A stretch of 29,756 nucleotides of DNA from JAZFYD01 sp036443405 (GTDB lineage: Bacteria; Planctomycetota; PLA2): contig JAZFYD010000212.1 in assembly GCA_036443405.1 (NCBI GenBank), forward strand, positions 1 to 29,756, given 5' to 3'. The notes under the pieces were generated by a model. The model had not been told where the DNA came from and did not search any database. It saw nothing but the letters and a program-made list of their open reading frames with translations. Positions 23,393 through 29,756 of the stretch are shown piece after piece (position 1 is the first letter of the stretch; each line of letters opens with the position of its first letter). The translations under genes were made by a program, and so were the position numbers.

Positions 23393-24529
23393 CTACTTCG
23401 GCTTTTGCGTAGGCGCATTGGTTTGCGCTGCGTTCGTCTTGCCCGCGGGCGCGCGTGGCGGCATGCGGTCCTTCGGTTTCAAACCCAGGCGTTTGATCCA
23501 CAGACGATGGTATTGCCACTTCTCCGGAGCGAGCTTCTCGGCTGAGCTGTACTGCGCGAGGGCGCCGCGTTTGTCGCCCATCGCCGCGAGCACGTCGCCG
23601 AGGTTGGTGAACGCGATGTCGTTCGTCGGGTCAAGCCTGGCCGCTTCCTTGTAGCTTCCTGCCGCATCGTCGAGTTGCCCCAAACCCTCGAACAGAATCC
23701 CGATGTCGTTGTGCAGCGACGCATCTTCCGGCCTCAGCGCGAGCGCGACGCGATACGCCTCCAGCGCGCGGTCCCACTGTCCGTTGTTGAGCGCGGCAAG
23801 CGCGTAGTTGTTCCAGAGGTCAGGATTGTTGAACCAACGCCTGGTGAACTCGGCGAATACGGCCTCGACGACCGCGACATTGTCGGGCAGCCTGGATCGT
23901 GCGATCGGGGCGACCTCCGTCCACATTGCTGAGATTCCCGCCTCCTCATCCAGGAAGTTCGCGAACCCCTCTTCCTTGAATCGCTCGAGCAGCCGTAGGA
24001 TGCGCGCGCGCTCCTCGGGGTCGTCGTCGTCGTCCGGCAGATATTGCACGGGTCGCTTTCCACCGAAAGTCTGCTGCTCCCACCACGCCCACCATTCGTC
24101 CTGTTTCTCGGTTTGGTGGCGATAGCCGAGGTTCGGGTTGTAGTTGAGGTCGGTTTGAAACAGCAACCGGAGGTGGTAGATGGCGTCCGTCACCACATAG
24201 GTGCGCCGGTCGCGGTGAAGGTTGTCGATCAAAGCGCTGGCCGCGTGTTTCTCTCCTCGATCACAGAGGGAACGCGCCGCGGCGTTGCGGATCAGCGGAT
24301 CGGCGTCCGCGGTCAACTCGAGCAATCGAAGGCGCGTGTGTTTGTCGCCCATCACCGAAAGGGAACGCACGCTGTAGTAGCGTCGCTCGCGATCATCCAC
24401 CTCCGTCGCTCGCAGCGCGCGCAGAATCGCCGCGTCGTTTCGGCGGCCGGCGCAGGCTGCAATCTGCACGAGAGCGATCAACAGGAGGATTCGCGATACC
24501 GCGGGAGCAGGTCGCGAACTCGGCTTCAC
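23393..24529 (-). CDS. HEAT/TPR-repeat lipoprotein
   Basis: The 378-residue product uses a GTG start (24529) preceded by GAGAGG at a 4-nt spacing, and opens with a signal sequence ending in a lipobox (LLLIALVQIAAC). The N-terminal part contains HEAT-like helical pairs (RYYSVRSLSVMGDKHTRLRLLELTADADPLIRNAAARSL). The C-terminal part has TPR units (WNNYALAALNNGQWDRALEAYRVALALRPED; HNDIGILFEGLGQLDDAAGSYKEAARLDPTN; FTNLGDVLAAMGDKRGALAQYSSAEKLAPE). It is probably a periplasmic scaffold. It starts 16 bp after the Dabb gene and ends 50 bp before the kinase-like gene, suggesting one operon. Confidence 0.8.
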   Translation of the reverse strand: MKPSSRPAPAVSRILLLIALVQIAACAGRRNDAAILRALRATEVDDRERRYYSVRSLSVMGDKHTRLRLLELTADADPLIRNAAARSLCDRGEKHAASALIDNLHRDRRTYVVTDAIYHLRLLFQTDLNYNPNLGYRHQTEKQDEWWAWWEQQTFGGKRPVQYLPDDDDDPEERARILRLLERFKEEGFANFLDEEAGISAMWTEVAPIARSRLPDNVAVVEAVFAEFTRRWFNNPDLWNNYALAALNNGQWDRALEAYRVALALRPEDASLHNDIGILFEGLGQLDDAAGSYKEAARLDPTNDIAFTNLGDVLAAMGDKRGALAQYSSAEKLAPEKWQYHRLWIKRLGLKPKDRMPPRAPAGKTNAAQTNAPTQKPK

Positions 24530-24545
24530 GGCGCCTCTCAAGACC

Positions 24546-24893
24546 CTAGTGCAGATAATCCAGCGCCAACACGTCATCGACGATCGGCTGGACGAGCGTT
24601 TCGACCACGCGCACGTGATCGGCGTGATGCACATAGAGCTGCAGCGCGCGCTCGCTCTCGAAACGCACGACGAGCCCGAAGTTCATCCCCTTGGCGCGAT
24701 CGCAGAAGTTCTCGCCGCAACTCAGGTCGAGAATGCCTGGAATCGTCTCGGGCAACGACTCCAACCCGGTCCGCATCGCCTGCACCGCGTCGCCGGACGT
24801 GCCCGCGCGAATCTTGAAGAGCACGACATGTTCCACCCATCCGGCCCCTGTGCTGGCAGCGGATTGCTCCTGTTGGTCGAACGGGCGGTTCAT
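24546..24893 (-). CDS. Dabb (stress-responsive A/B barrel) domain protein
   Basis: The product is 115 residues from ATG 24893. It has the Dabb hallmarks: VEHVVLFKIRAG at the start of the domain, a central helix with LPETIPGI, and GLVVRFESERALQLYVHHADHV near the end. Dabb proteins are small dimeric ferredoxin-like barrels whose function is often unknown. A GTG at 24836 that opens VEHVVLFK is an alternative start that would match the usual family N-terminus. A -10-like hexamer lies 8 nt before the ATG. The stop is 16 bp from the HEAT/TPR lipoprotein start. Confidence 0.75.
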   Translation of the reverse strand: MNRPFDQQEQSAASTGAGWVEHVVLFKIRAGTSGDAVQAMRTGLESLPETIPGILDLSCGENFCDRAKGMNFGLVVRFESERALQLYVHHADHVRVVETLVQPIVDDVLALDYLH

Positions 24894-24901
24894 GCGGCGA
24901 C

Positions 24902-24907
24902 AGCTTA
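24902..24907 (-). promoter_or_regulatory. -10-like hexamer before Dabb gene start
   Basis: On the minus strand TAAGCT is followed by GTCGCCGC and the ATG at 24893. The lipoprotein start at 6214 has the same spacer sequence. The hexamer is a weak -10 match, given mainly for the recurring arrangement. Confidence 0.2.
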
Positions 24908-24972
24908 GCGTTTTCGCTGCGCCGTGCCGCTCCGCATTCGCCATTGCTTCGGCGGGCGAGCCGGCCGAGGGG

Positions 24973-25000
24973 GCTTTCCTCAGACGCAGCCTAGGAAAGC
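24973..25000 (-). terminator. Hairpin at the end of the HTH-citrate synthase gene
   Basis: GCTTTCCT (24973-24980) and AGGAAAGC (24993-25000) form a perfect 8-bp stem with a 12-nt loop that includes the gene's stop codon. On the minus strand it is followed by a run of C rather than U, so termination would be atypical or partial. Confidence 0.35.
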
Positions 25001-26205
25001 GAATGGCGCCGGGGGGTTGGGCCCGAGTACCGGGCCCGCGGTCGAATGATCCGATCCAAGCCGTACTGTTCCAGCGCGTGTGCGATCCAACCGACGGTGC
25101 GGCCGAGACCAAAAAGGACAAACGGCGCTTCACGCGCCAGCCCGAACGCCCGGGCCACAACGGCAAGGCCGAAATCGAGATTCGGGTGCAGGCCGGACTT
25201 GTCCATGGCCTCTCGCGCGATCGCGTCGGCGAGCTTCGATGCTCTTCTCGCCACGGAACCTCTCGCCGCGGACGCGAGCTCGATCAACCGCCGGCCCCGG
25301 GGATCGCCGTCGTGATAGAGGGGGTGGTCGAACCCCGGCAATCGCTCCCCGGTGCGCAACCGCCGTGCGATGGCTTCCTCCGACCCGAGAGTCGCCGCGT
25401 CCTCGAACAGCCTGGCCACAAGTTCGGATTGGCCGCCGTGTTTGTGACCGGACAGCGAGGCGAGCGCGCCGGTGACGACGGCGTAGGGAGTCGCGCCGGC
25501 CGACGCGATGCAGCGGGCGGTGAACGCGGACGCGTTGAGTTCGTGGTCGGCGGTCAGAACCAGCGCCGCACGGATCGCGTCGCGCGCATCCTTGTTCGTC
25601 ACCGCCCAACCTCTCACCAGCGTGTCCGCCACGGGTTCGACGACTGGTGTGACACCCATCGAGACCGCGGTCAGACCACGCAGGATTCGCGCGCCCGCAC
25701 GCCGGACGCTCTCTGGTCGGAGATCGAACCCCGCGGGGTCGGCAGGGCCCGCGAGACTCAGGAAGACCTGCCACGCGGCGACGACGCTCAGCCCCCGCGT
25801 GAAATCGATCATCGAGTCCCATCCGACCGGTTCTTCCTGCGGCGCAAGATCGGGAACCGGCGCGTCCCAAAGCAGTTGCGCCACGTCCTCCAGGCACGCG
25901 GTGCGGGAGAGTTCGATGGCGTCCAGGCCGCGGTAATGGAGCCGCTCGCCGTCCAGTAGCGTCAGGCTCGATTCCAGCACCGGCCATCCACCGAAGTGAA
26001 GCGAGTCGCTCGCCGCCTTTTCCGGATGGCTCCGCGCGCGTTTCCGACCCACGAGGGAGTCAATGTCCTCGGAGTGGTAGCGGCGGGTGCGTGTGCCGGC
26101 GATCGGTTCGGACCGGATCTGCCCGCGGCTGACGTACGCGTACAGCGTGGCCCGGCTCACCTGCAGGCGCTCGGCGGCCTCGTTCGCCGTTAAATAACGA
26201 GTCAT
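24991..26205 (-). CDS. Citrate synthase-like protein with N-terminal helix-turn-helix
   Basis: The 404-residue product begins at ATG 26205, directly before an excisionase/MerR-like DNA-binding domain (residues 3-50: YLTANEAAERLQVSRATLYAYVSRGQI...RRYHSEDIDSLV). From about residue 75 it is a citrate synthase fold. Catalytic positions appear kept: DHELNASAFTAR (first His), GFDHPLYHDGDPR (second His, although the usual HR is HP) and NLDFGLA (Asp). It could therefore bind oxaloacetate/acyl-CoA, whether or not it turns over. HTH-citrate synthase fusions are known from genome annotation, but to my knowledge their role is not settled. It is divergent from a conventional citrate synthase, with a quasi-palindrome between them, so a metabolite-responsive regulator is a reasonable guess. 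No ribosome site is visible; a TATAAT sequence overlaps the start codon. Confidence 0.85.
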   Translation of the reverse strand: MTRYLTANEAAERLQVSRATLYAYVSRGQIRSEPIAGTRTRRYHSEDIDSLVGRKRARSHPEKAASDSLHFGGWPVLESSLTLLDGERLHYRGLDAIELSRTACLEDVAQLLWDAPVPDLAPQEEPVGWDSMIDFTRGLSVVAAWQVFLSLAGPADPAGFDLRPESVRRAGARILRGLTAVSMGVTPVVEPVADTLVRGWAVTNKDARDAIRAALVLTADHELNASAFTARCIASAGATPYAVVTGALASLSGHKHGGQSELVARLFEDAATLGSEEAIARRLRTGERLPGFDHPLYHDGDPRGRRLIELASAARGSVARRASKLADAIAREAMDKSGLHPNLDFGLAVVARAFGLAREAPFVLFGLGRTVGWIAHALEQYGLDRIIRPRARYSGPTPRRHSLS

Positions 26206-26209
26206 TATA

Positions 26210-26225
26210 TTGATTAGCTTATCAA
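26210..26225. promoter_or_regulatory. AT-rich quasi-palindrome, candidate operator
   Basis: TTGATTAGCTTATCAA is a dyad with 7 of 8 pairs matching; symmetry continues at two more flanking positions. It lies in the 56-bp spacer between the divergent citrate synthase genes, in an AT-rich patch unlike its surroundings. A second short palindrome, CGATATCG, is at 26232-26239. It is a plausible binding site for the adjacent HTH domain; no binding evidence exists here. Confidence 0.45.
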
Positions 26226-26261
26226 GATTGACGATATCGCCACGTCCGCGATGCTGAGTCC

Positions 26262-27479
26262 ATGAAAACCACTGCACACGGGCGTCACGGCCCTGCCCAT
26301 GTCCCGATCGCACAGGTAGGACTCGACGGAGTCATCGCGGGCGTAACGCGCCTAAGCGAGGTGGAGGGCGAGGCTGGCCGTTTGACCATCGCGGGGTTCC
26401 CGGCCGAGGTCCTCGCGCCGCGGGCGAGTTTTGAAGAGACGCTGCATCTGTTGTGGGAGGACCGGCTCCCGACCTCCGCGGAGCTCGACCGCCTGAATCG
26501 GGACCTTCGCGAAAAACGCGAACCGGGTGAGTTGGTGCGGACGCTGCTCGTTGAAGCAGCCGCGCGCGGTGCCGAGCCGATGGATGCACTGCGCCTCGGG
26601 GTTGCCGCACTGGCCATCGATTCGCCCGGCCGCGAAGCGATCGTGGCGTCCATGCCGGTGATGCTGGCGAACTTCTGGCGGTGTCGAACCGGGCGGTCGT
26701 GGTTGGACGCTCCGCACGGGGGCACCCACGCAGAGTGTTTCCTGGAGTTGCTGTTCGATCGGGTACCCGAACCGGCGGAGCGGCGTGCGCTCGATACGTA
26801 CTGGAATACCGTCGCGGATCACGGGATGAACGCGTCCACGTTCACGGCGCGGGTGATCGCGAGTACGGGGTCGGACCAGGTGGCGGCGGTGGAGGGGGCG
26901 CTTGGCGCGTTGAAGGGGCCGCTGCACGGCGGGGCGCCCGGGCCCGCGCTGGCCACGCTGCAGGCGCTGCGCGCGCAGGGACTCGAAACGGACGGCGGTG
27001 ATCTGGATGCGCGGACGCGCGCGCACGTCCGCGAGGTCGTGGTATCCGGCGAACGGATGATGGGGTTTGGGCACCGTGTGTATCGCGTGCGGGATCCGCG
27101 GGCGGACATACTGGGCGCGGAAGCCACACGACTGCTGGGCGAATCGGATCCCCTTTGGCGCGATGCCCGTGTGTTCGAAACGGCGGTGCTCGAGGTCCTG
27201 GCCGAGCTGAAACCGGATCGGGCGATCCACACCAACGTCGAGTTCTACACGGCGCTCCTGTTGCACGGCCTCGGTCTCGACGCGCGTCTTTTCTCCTCGG
27301 TGTTCGCCCTCGCGCGTGTCGGCGGCTGGCTCGGCCATTTCGACGAGCAAACAAAAAACGGACGGCTGTTGCGTCCGCGCGCGGCCTATCGCGGCGCCCG
27401 GGACCGCGCCTGGGTGCCGATCGCGGAACGCGTGGGTATGTCCGGGAGCGCCGATCCGGCGAGTCCTCCGGCGCCCTGA
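26262..27479 (+). CDS. Citrate synthase (citrate/2-methylcitrate synthase family)
   Basis: The 405-residue enzyme condenses oxaloacetate with acetyl-CoA (or propionyl-CoA) at the entry to the TCA or methylcitrate cycle. Visible active-site segments are DHGMNASTFTARV (His), GALKGPLHGGAPG (CoA loop), GFGHRVYRVRDPRA (His and Arg), and NVEFYTALLLHGLGL, where Glu stands at the usual catalytic Asp position. I believe this occurs in some actinobacterial-type members. The C-terminal ARVGGWLGHFDEQ is typical. Whether it prefers acetyl- or propionyl-CoA cannot be told. Start is ATG at 26262 without a clear ribosome site. The glutamate dehydrogenase gene begins 140 bp downstream. Confidence 0.9.
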   Translation: MKTTAHGRHGPAHVPIAQVGLDGVIAGVTRLSEVEGEAGRLTIAGFPAEVLAPRASFEETLHLLWEDRLPTSAELDRLNRDLREKREPGELVRTLLVEAAARGAEPMDALRLGVAALAIDSPGREAIVASMPVMLANFWRCRTGRSWLDAPHGGTHAECFLELLFDRVPEPAERRALDTYWNTVADHGMNASTFTARVIASTGSDQVAAVEGALGALKGPLHGGAPGPALATLQALRAQGLETDGGDLDARTRAHVREVVVSGERMMGFGHRVYRVRDPRADILGAEATRLLGESDPLWRDARVFETAVLEVLAELKPDRAIHTNVEFYTALLLHGLGLDARLFSSVFALARVGGWLGHFDEQTKNGRLLRPRAAYRGARDRAWVPIAERVGMSGSADPASPPAP

Positions 27480-27619
27480 GCGGTTCCGTCGCCGCCGTGA
27501 CTTGTGGCGGGGCGCGCTGCCCTCGTTCGATTTCTTCCGCTGCAAAGTGGCGTCGCGTCCCCGCACTCGTCAGAATGGGCGGCGCAACGAGTGAGGACTG
27601 ACCGCGAGGGCACCGTACT

Positions 27620-29756
27620 GTGACGCAAGTCGAACCCGACGTTCAGATGCTGGATCGCGTTTCCTCGACCGTGAGGAAGCTCGTCGACGAAAACGACGCA
27701 CCGATCGCGGAAGCCATGGTGCGCGCGATCGTCCGGAGCCTTCCGAGGGGGGACCTGGCTGTGAGTGATGCCGAGACGCTCGGCGCCGGGTGCGTCCAGT
27801 TCTGGCGATTCGGAAACGAGCGCAAGGAGTCGCACTCGCTGGTGCGCGTCTACACACCGAGCGAAAGTGACCACGACTGGCATTGCGAGCACACCGTCAT
27901 CGAGATCATCAACGACGACATGCCGTTTCTCGTCGACTCGGTGGTGTCGGCGCTCGGGCGATTCGGTGCCGGCGTGCAACTGCTGATGCACCCGATCCTG
28001 ACGGTCTCGCGGGACGCGAACGGCCGGCTGACCGGCGTAGGGGAGTCCGAAGGCGCGATCGTGGAGTCCTGGATCCACCTGCGGATCGACCCGCAGGTGG
28101 AGGCGATGCACCTGGAGATCGAGGAAGATCTGAAGAAAGTGACCGCGGACGTGCGCGTGGTCGTCGAGGACTGGCAGGCGATTCGGGCCAAGACCCACGC
28201 GATCGTCGCCGAACTCGAAAGCAACCCACCGCCGCTGCCCCCGGAGGAGATCGACGAGGGTGTCCGGTTCCTGAACTGGATGGATGACCATCACTTCACG
28301 TTCTTGGGATACCGCCTCTGCGACTTCAAAGGCGAGGGGCAGGAGACCGTCGCGAGAATCGAGCCCGGCCTTGGGCTATTGCGCGATCCGGAATACACGG
28401 TGTTCGACGGCATGCGCAACCTCGGTGCGGTTCCCGCCGAGGTCCGACATTTCGTCGAGGAGCCTTCGCTCCTGCGCATCACGAAGGCGAACCGGCGTAG
28501 CCGCGTTCACAGGCCCGTCCATCTCGACACGATCGCCGTGAAGCGCTTCAACAAGAAAGGCGAGGTGATCGGCGACCACCTGTTCCTGGGCCTGTTCACC
28601 GCCGCCGCCTATTCGCGCAGTCCGCGTTACATCCCGCTGCTGCGTCAACGGGTGGGGCGCACCCTCGAACGCGCCGGATTTGCGCGCGCAAGCCACAACG
28701 GCAAGGCGTTGCAGCACATCCTCGAAACGTATCCGCGCGACGAGCTGTTCCAGATCGGAGAGGACGATCTCTTCGAGATCTCGATGGGCATTCTCGGTTT
28801 GCAGGAGCGTCAGAAGATCGCGTTCTACGTGCGCCGGGATCCGTTCGAGCGCTTTGTTTCGTGCCTCGTGTTCGTGCCACGCGACCGCTACGACACCCGC
28901 ATGCGCATTCAGGCCCAGAAGATCCTCGAGGACGCATACAACGGCAAGGTGGATGCCTTCTACACGCACATGACCGATGAGGCCCTGGCGCGCCTGCACA
29001 TCATCGTGCGCACGAAGCGCGGCGAGATCCCTGACATCCCGCGCGAGGAGGTCGAACGCCGGATCGCGGAGGCCGGACGACTCTGGTCCGACCGCGTCCG
29101 CGAGCAGTTGCTCGAAACGCACGGACCCGAGGAGGCGCTGCGGCTCGCGCGGCGATACCGCCGTGCGTCGGCGGCGTACGAGGAGCAGTACGACTCGAAG
29201 ACCGCGGTCCACGACATCGACCACATGGAGCGAGCGTTCGCAAGCCCGGATGGGCTGTCGTTGCACCTCCACCGAGATCCGGATGACGCTGACGACGCGG
29301 TCCGCGTGAAGGTGTTCCTGCGCGGCTCGCCCGTGCCGCTAAGCGACGTGCTGCCCAAGCTCGAGAACATGGGGATGCGGGTCATCGAGGAGTATCCCTA
29401 TCGCGTTCGCCTCGATACGGGCGAGCACGGGTCGATCCACGATTTCGTCACGCGGCTCCAGGGGCGCACGATGAAGCTCGACCGTGTGCGCGACGTGTTT
29501 CACGAAGCGTTCCGGGCCATCTGGAACGGCGAGACCGAAAACGACGGCTTCAACCGACTCGTGCTCGGAGTCGGACTCTCCGGCCGCGACATCACCGTGT
29601 TGCGCGCGTACTGCAAGTACCTGCTTCAGGCGCGCATTCCGTTCAGCCAGGCGTACATGGAGCGCACGCTGGCGAACAACCAAGAGATCGCGCGCATCCT
29701 CATCGAGTTCTTCCGATGCCGCTTCGATCCCGGGCGCCCCGGAGTGGGCCTGGACG
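27620..29756 (+). CDS. NAD-dependent glutamate dehydrogenase, large type, N-terminal part
   Basis: The open frame runs from GTG 27620 to the window edge (712 residues, no stop). The start is well bounded: a TGA lies in frame at 27599-27601 and GAGGG (27606-27610) is 9 nt upstream. The sequence matches the N-terminal regulatory half of the roughly 1,600-residue bacterial NAD-GDH, which deaminates glutamate to 2-oxoglutarate. Recognisable segments include VIEIINDDMPFLVDSVVSAL, WIHLRID, FLNWMDDHHFTFLGYR, HLFLGLFTAAAYSRSPRYIPLLRQRV, HNGKALQHILETYPRDELFQI and FVPRDRYDTRMR. The catalytic domain lies beyond the window. With the adjacent citrate synthase it suggests a locus around the 2-oxoglutarate node. 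Confidence 0.9.
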   Translation, partial: MTQVEPDVQMLDRVSSTVRKLVDENDAPIAEAMVRAIVRSLPRGDLAVSDAETLGAGCVQFWRFGNERKESHSLVRVYTPSESDHDWHCEHTVIEIINDDMPFLVDSVVSALGRFGAGVQLLMHPILTVSRDANGRLTGVGESEGAIVESWIHLRIDPQVEAMHLEIEEDLKKVTADVRVVVEDWQAIRAKTHAIVAELESNPPPLPPEEIDEGVRFLNWMDDHHFTFLGYRLCDFKGEGQETVARIEPGLGLLRDPEYTVFDGMRNLGAVPAEVRHFVEEPSLLRITKANRRSRVHRPVHLDTIAVKRFNKKGEVIGDHLFLGLFTAAAYSRSPRYIPLLRQRVGRTLERAGFARASHNGKALQHILETYPRDELFQIGEDDLFEISMGILGLQERQKIAFYVRRDPFERFVSCLVFVPRDRYDTRMRIQAQKILEDAYNGKVDAFYTHMTDEALARLHIIVRTKRGEIPDIPREEVERRIAEAGRLWSDRVREQLLETHGPEEALRLARRYRRASAAYEEQYDSKTAVHDIDHMERAFASPDGLSLHLHRDPDDADDAVRVKVFLRGSPVPLSDVLPKLENMGMRVIEEYPYRVRLDTGEHGSIHDFVTRLQGRTMKLDRVRDVFHEAFRAIWNGETENDGFNRLVLGVGLSGRDITVLRAYCKYLLQARIPFSQAYMERTLANNQEIARILIEFFRCRFDPGRPGVGLD

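Noticed and set aside
26056..26205. Phage excisionase suggested by the helix-turn-helix
   Set aside because: The domain is fused in frame to a full citrate synthase fold and there are no integrase or phage genes around it.
27492..27510. CCGCC/GGCGG stem after the citrate synthase gene as a terminator
   Set aside because: A 5-bp GC stem with a 9-nt loop and no U-tract is expected by chance in DNA this GC-rich.

Overview
The window is a GC-rich bacterial chromosome segment, densely coded on both strands, with frequent GTG and TTG starts and many 1-4 nt stop/start overlaps. Several predicted lipoproteins carry a lipobox. There are also HEAT/TPR proteins, a kinase-fold membrane protein, an ECF sigma/FecR-type pair, a full MoxR/Bat (aerotolerance-type) operon and a very large NAD-dependent glutamate dehydrogenase. 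This mix fits a Planctomycetota-like or related environmental Gram-negative lineage. That is an inference from gene content; no rRNA or other phylogenetic marker lies in the window.

Layout. Positions 1-148 hold the tail of an unrecognised gene. Positions 217-2039 (minus) hold an ECF sigma factor gene overlapping its FecR-type anti-sigma gene by ATGA, followed by copies of a dispersed palindromic repeat. Positions 2337-4895 (plus) hold a secreted protein of unknown function and a secreted HExxH metallopeptidase, which is followed by another copy of the same repeat. Positions 5063-6214 (minus) hold a coiled-coil lipoprotein. Positions 6278-10229 (plus) hold a coupled set: an SLC1-type dicarboxylate/amino-acid symporter, an S41 peptidase and a DUF309 protein. 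Positions 10231-10383 form a large imperfect hairpin built from degenerate 7-nt units. Positions 10429-19642 (plus) are one overlapping operon: MoxR ATPase, DUF58, a BatD-like/DUF4381-like protein, BatA, a BatB-BatC fusion, BatD and BatE.

Positions 19678-26205 are all minus strand. In transcription order they hold a citrate synthase fused to an N-terminal helix-turn-helix, a Dabb-domain protein, a HEAT/TPR lipoprotein, a degenerate kinase-fold membrane protein, a second large inverted repeat, an M42 aminopeptidase and a MiaE-like tRNA hydroxylase. Divergent from the HTH-citrate synthase is a conventional citrate synthase (26262-27479). It is followed by the start of the NAD-glutamate dehydrogenase, which runs off the right edge.

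How parts may work together. The Bat operon encodes a MoxR chaperone, vWA proteins and Ig/TPR scaffolds, presumably an envelope stress or assembly complex. Citrate synthase and glutamate dehydrogenase both feed the 2-oxoglutarate node. The most interesting candidate system is the divergent pair of citrate synthases. One carries a DNA-binding domain, and an AT-rich quasi-palindrome lies in their shared 56-bp spacer, which suggests an enzyme-derived, metabolite-sensing repressor or activator. Other items of interest are the dispersed 60-bp repeat (including an in-frame copy of its core inside the anti-sigma gene), the two large hairpins made of 7- and 8-nt units, the kinase-fold protein with eroded catalytic motifs, and several SD-less genes with a -10-like hexamer 8-9 nt before the start.
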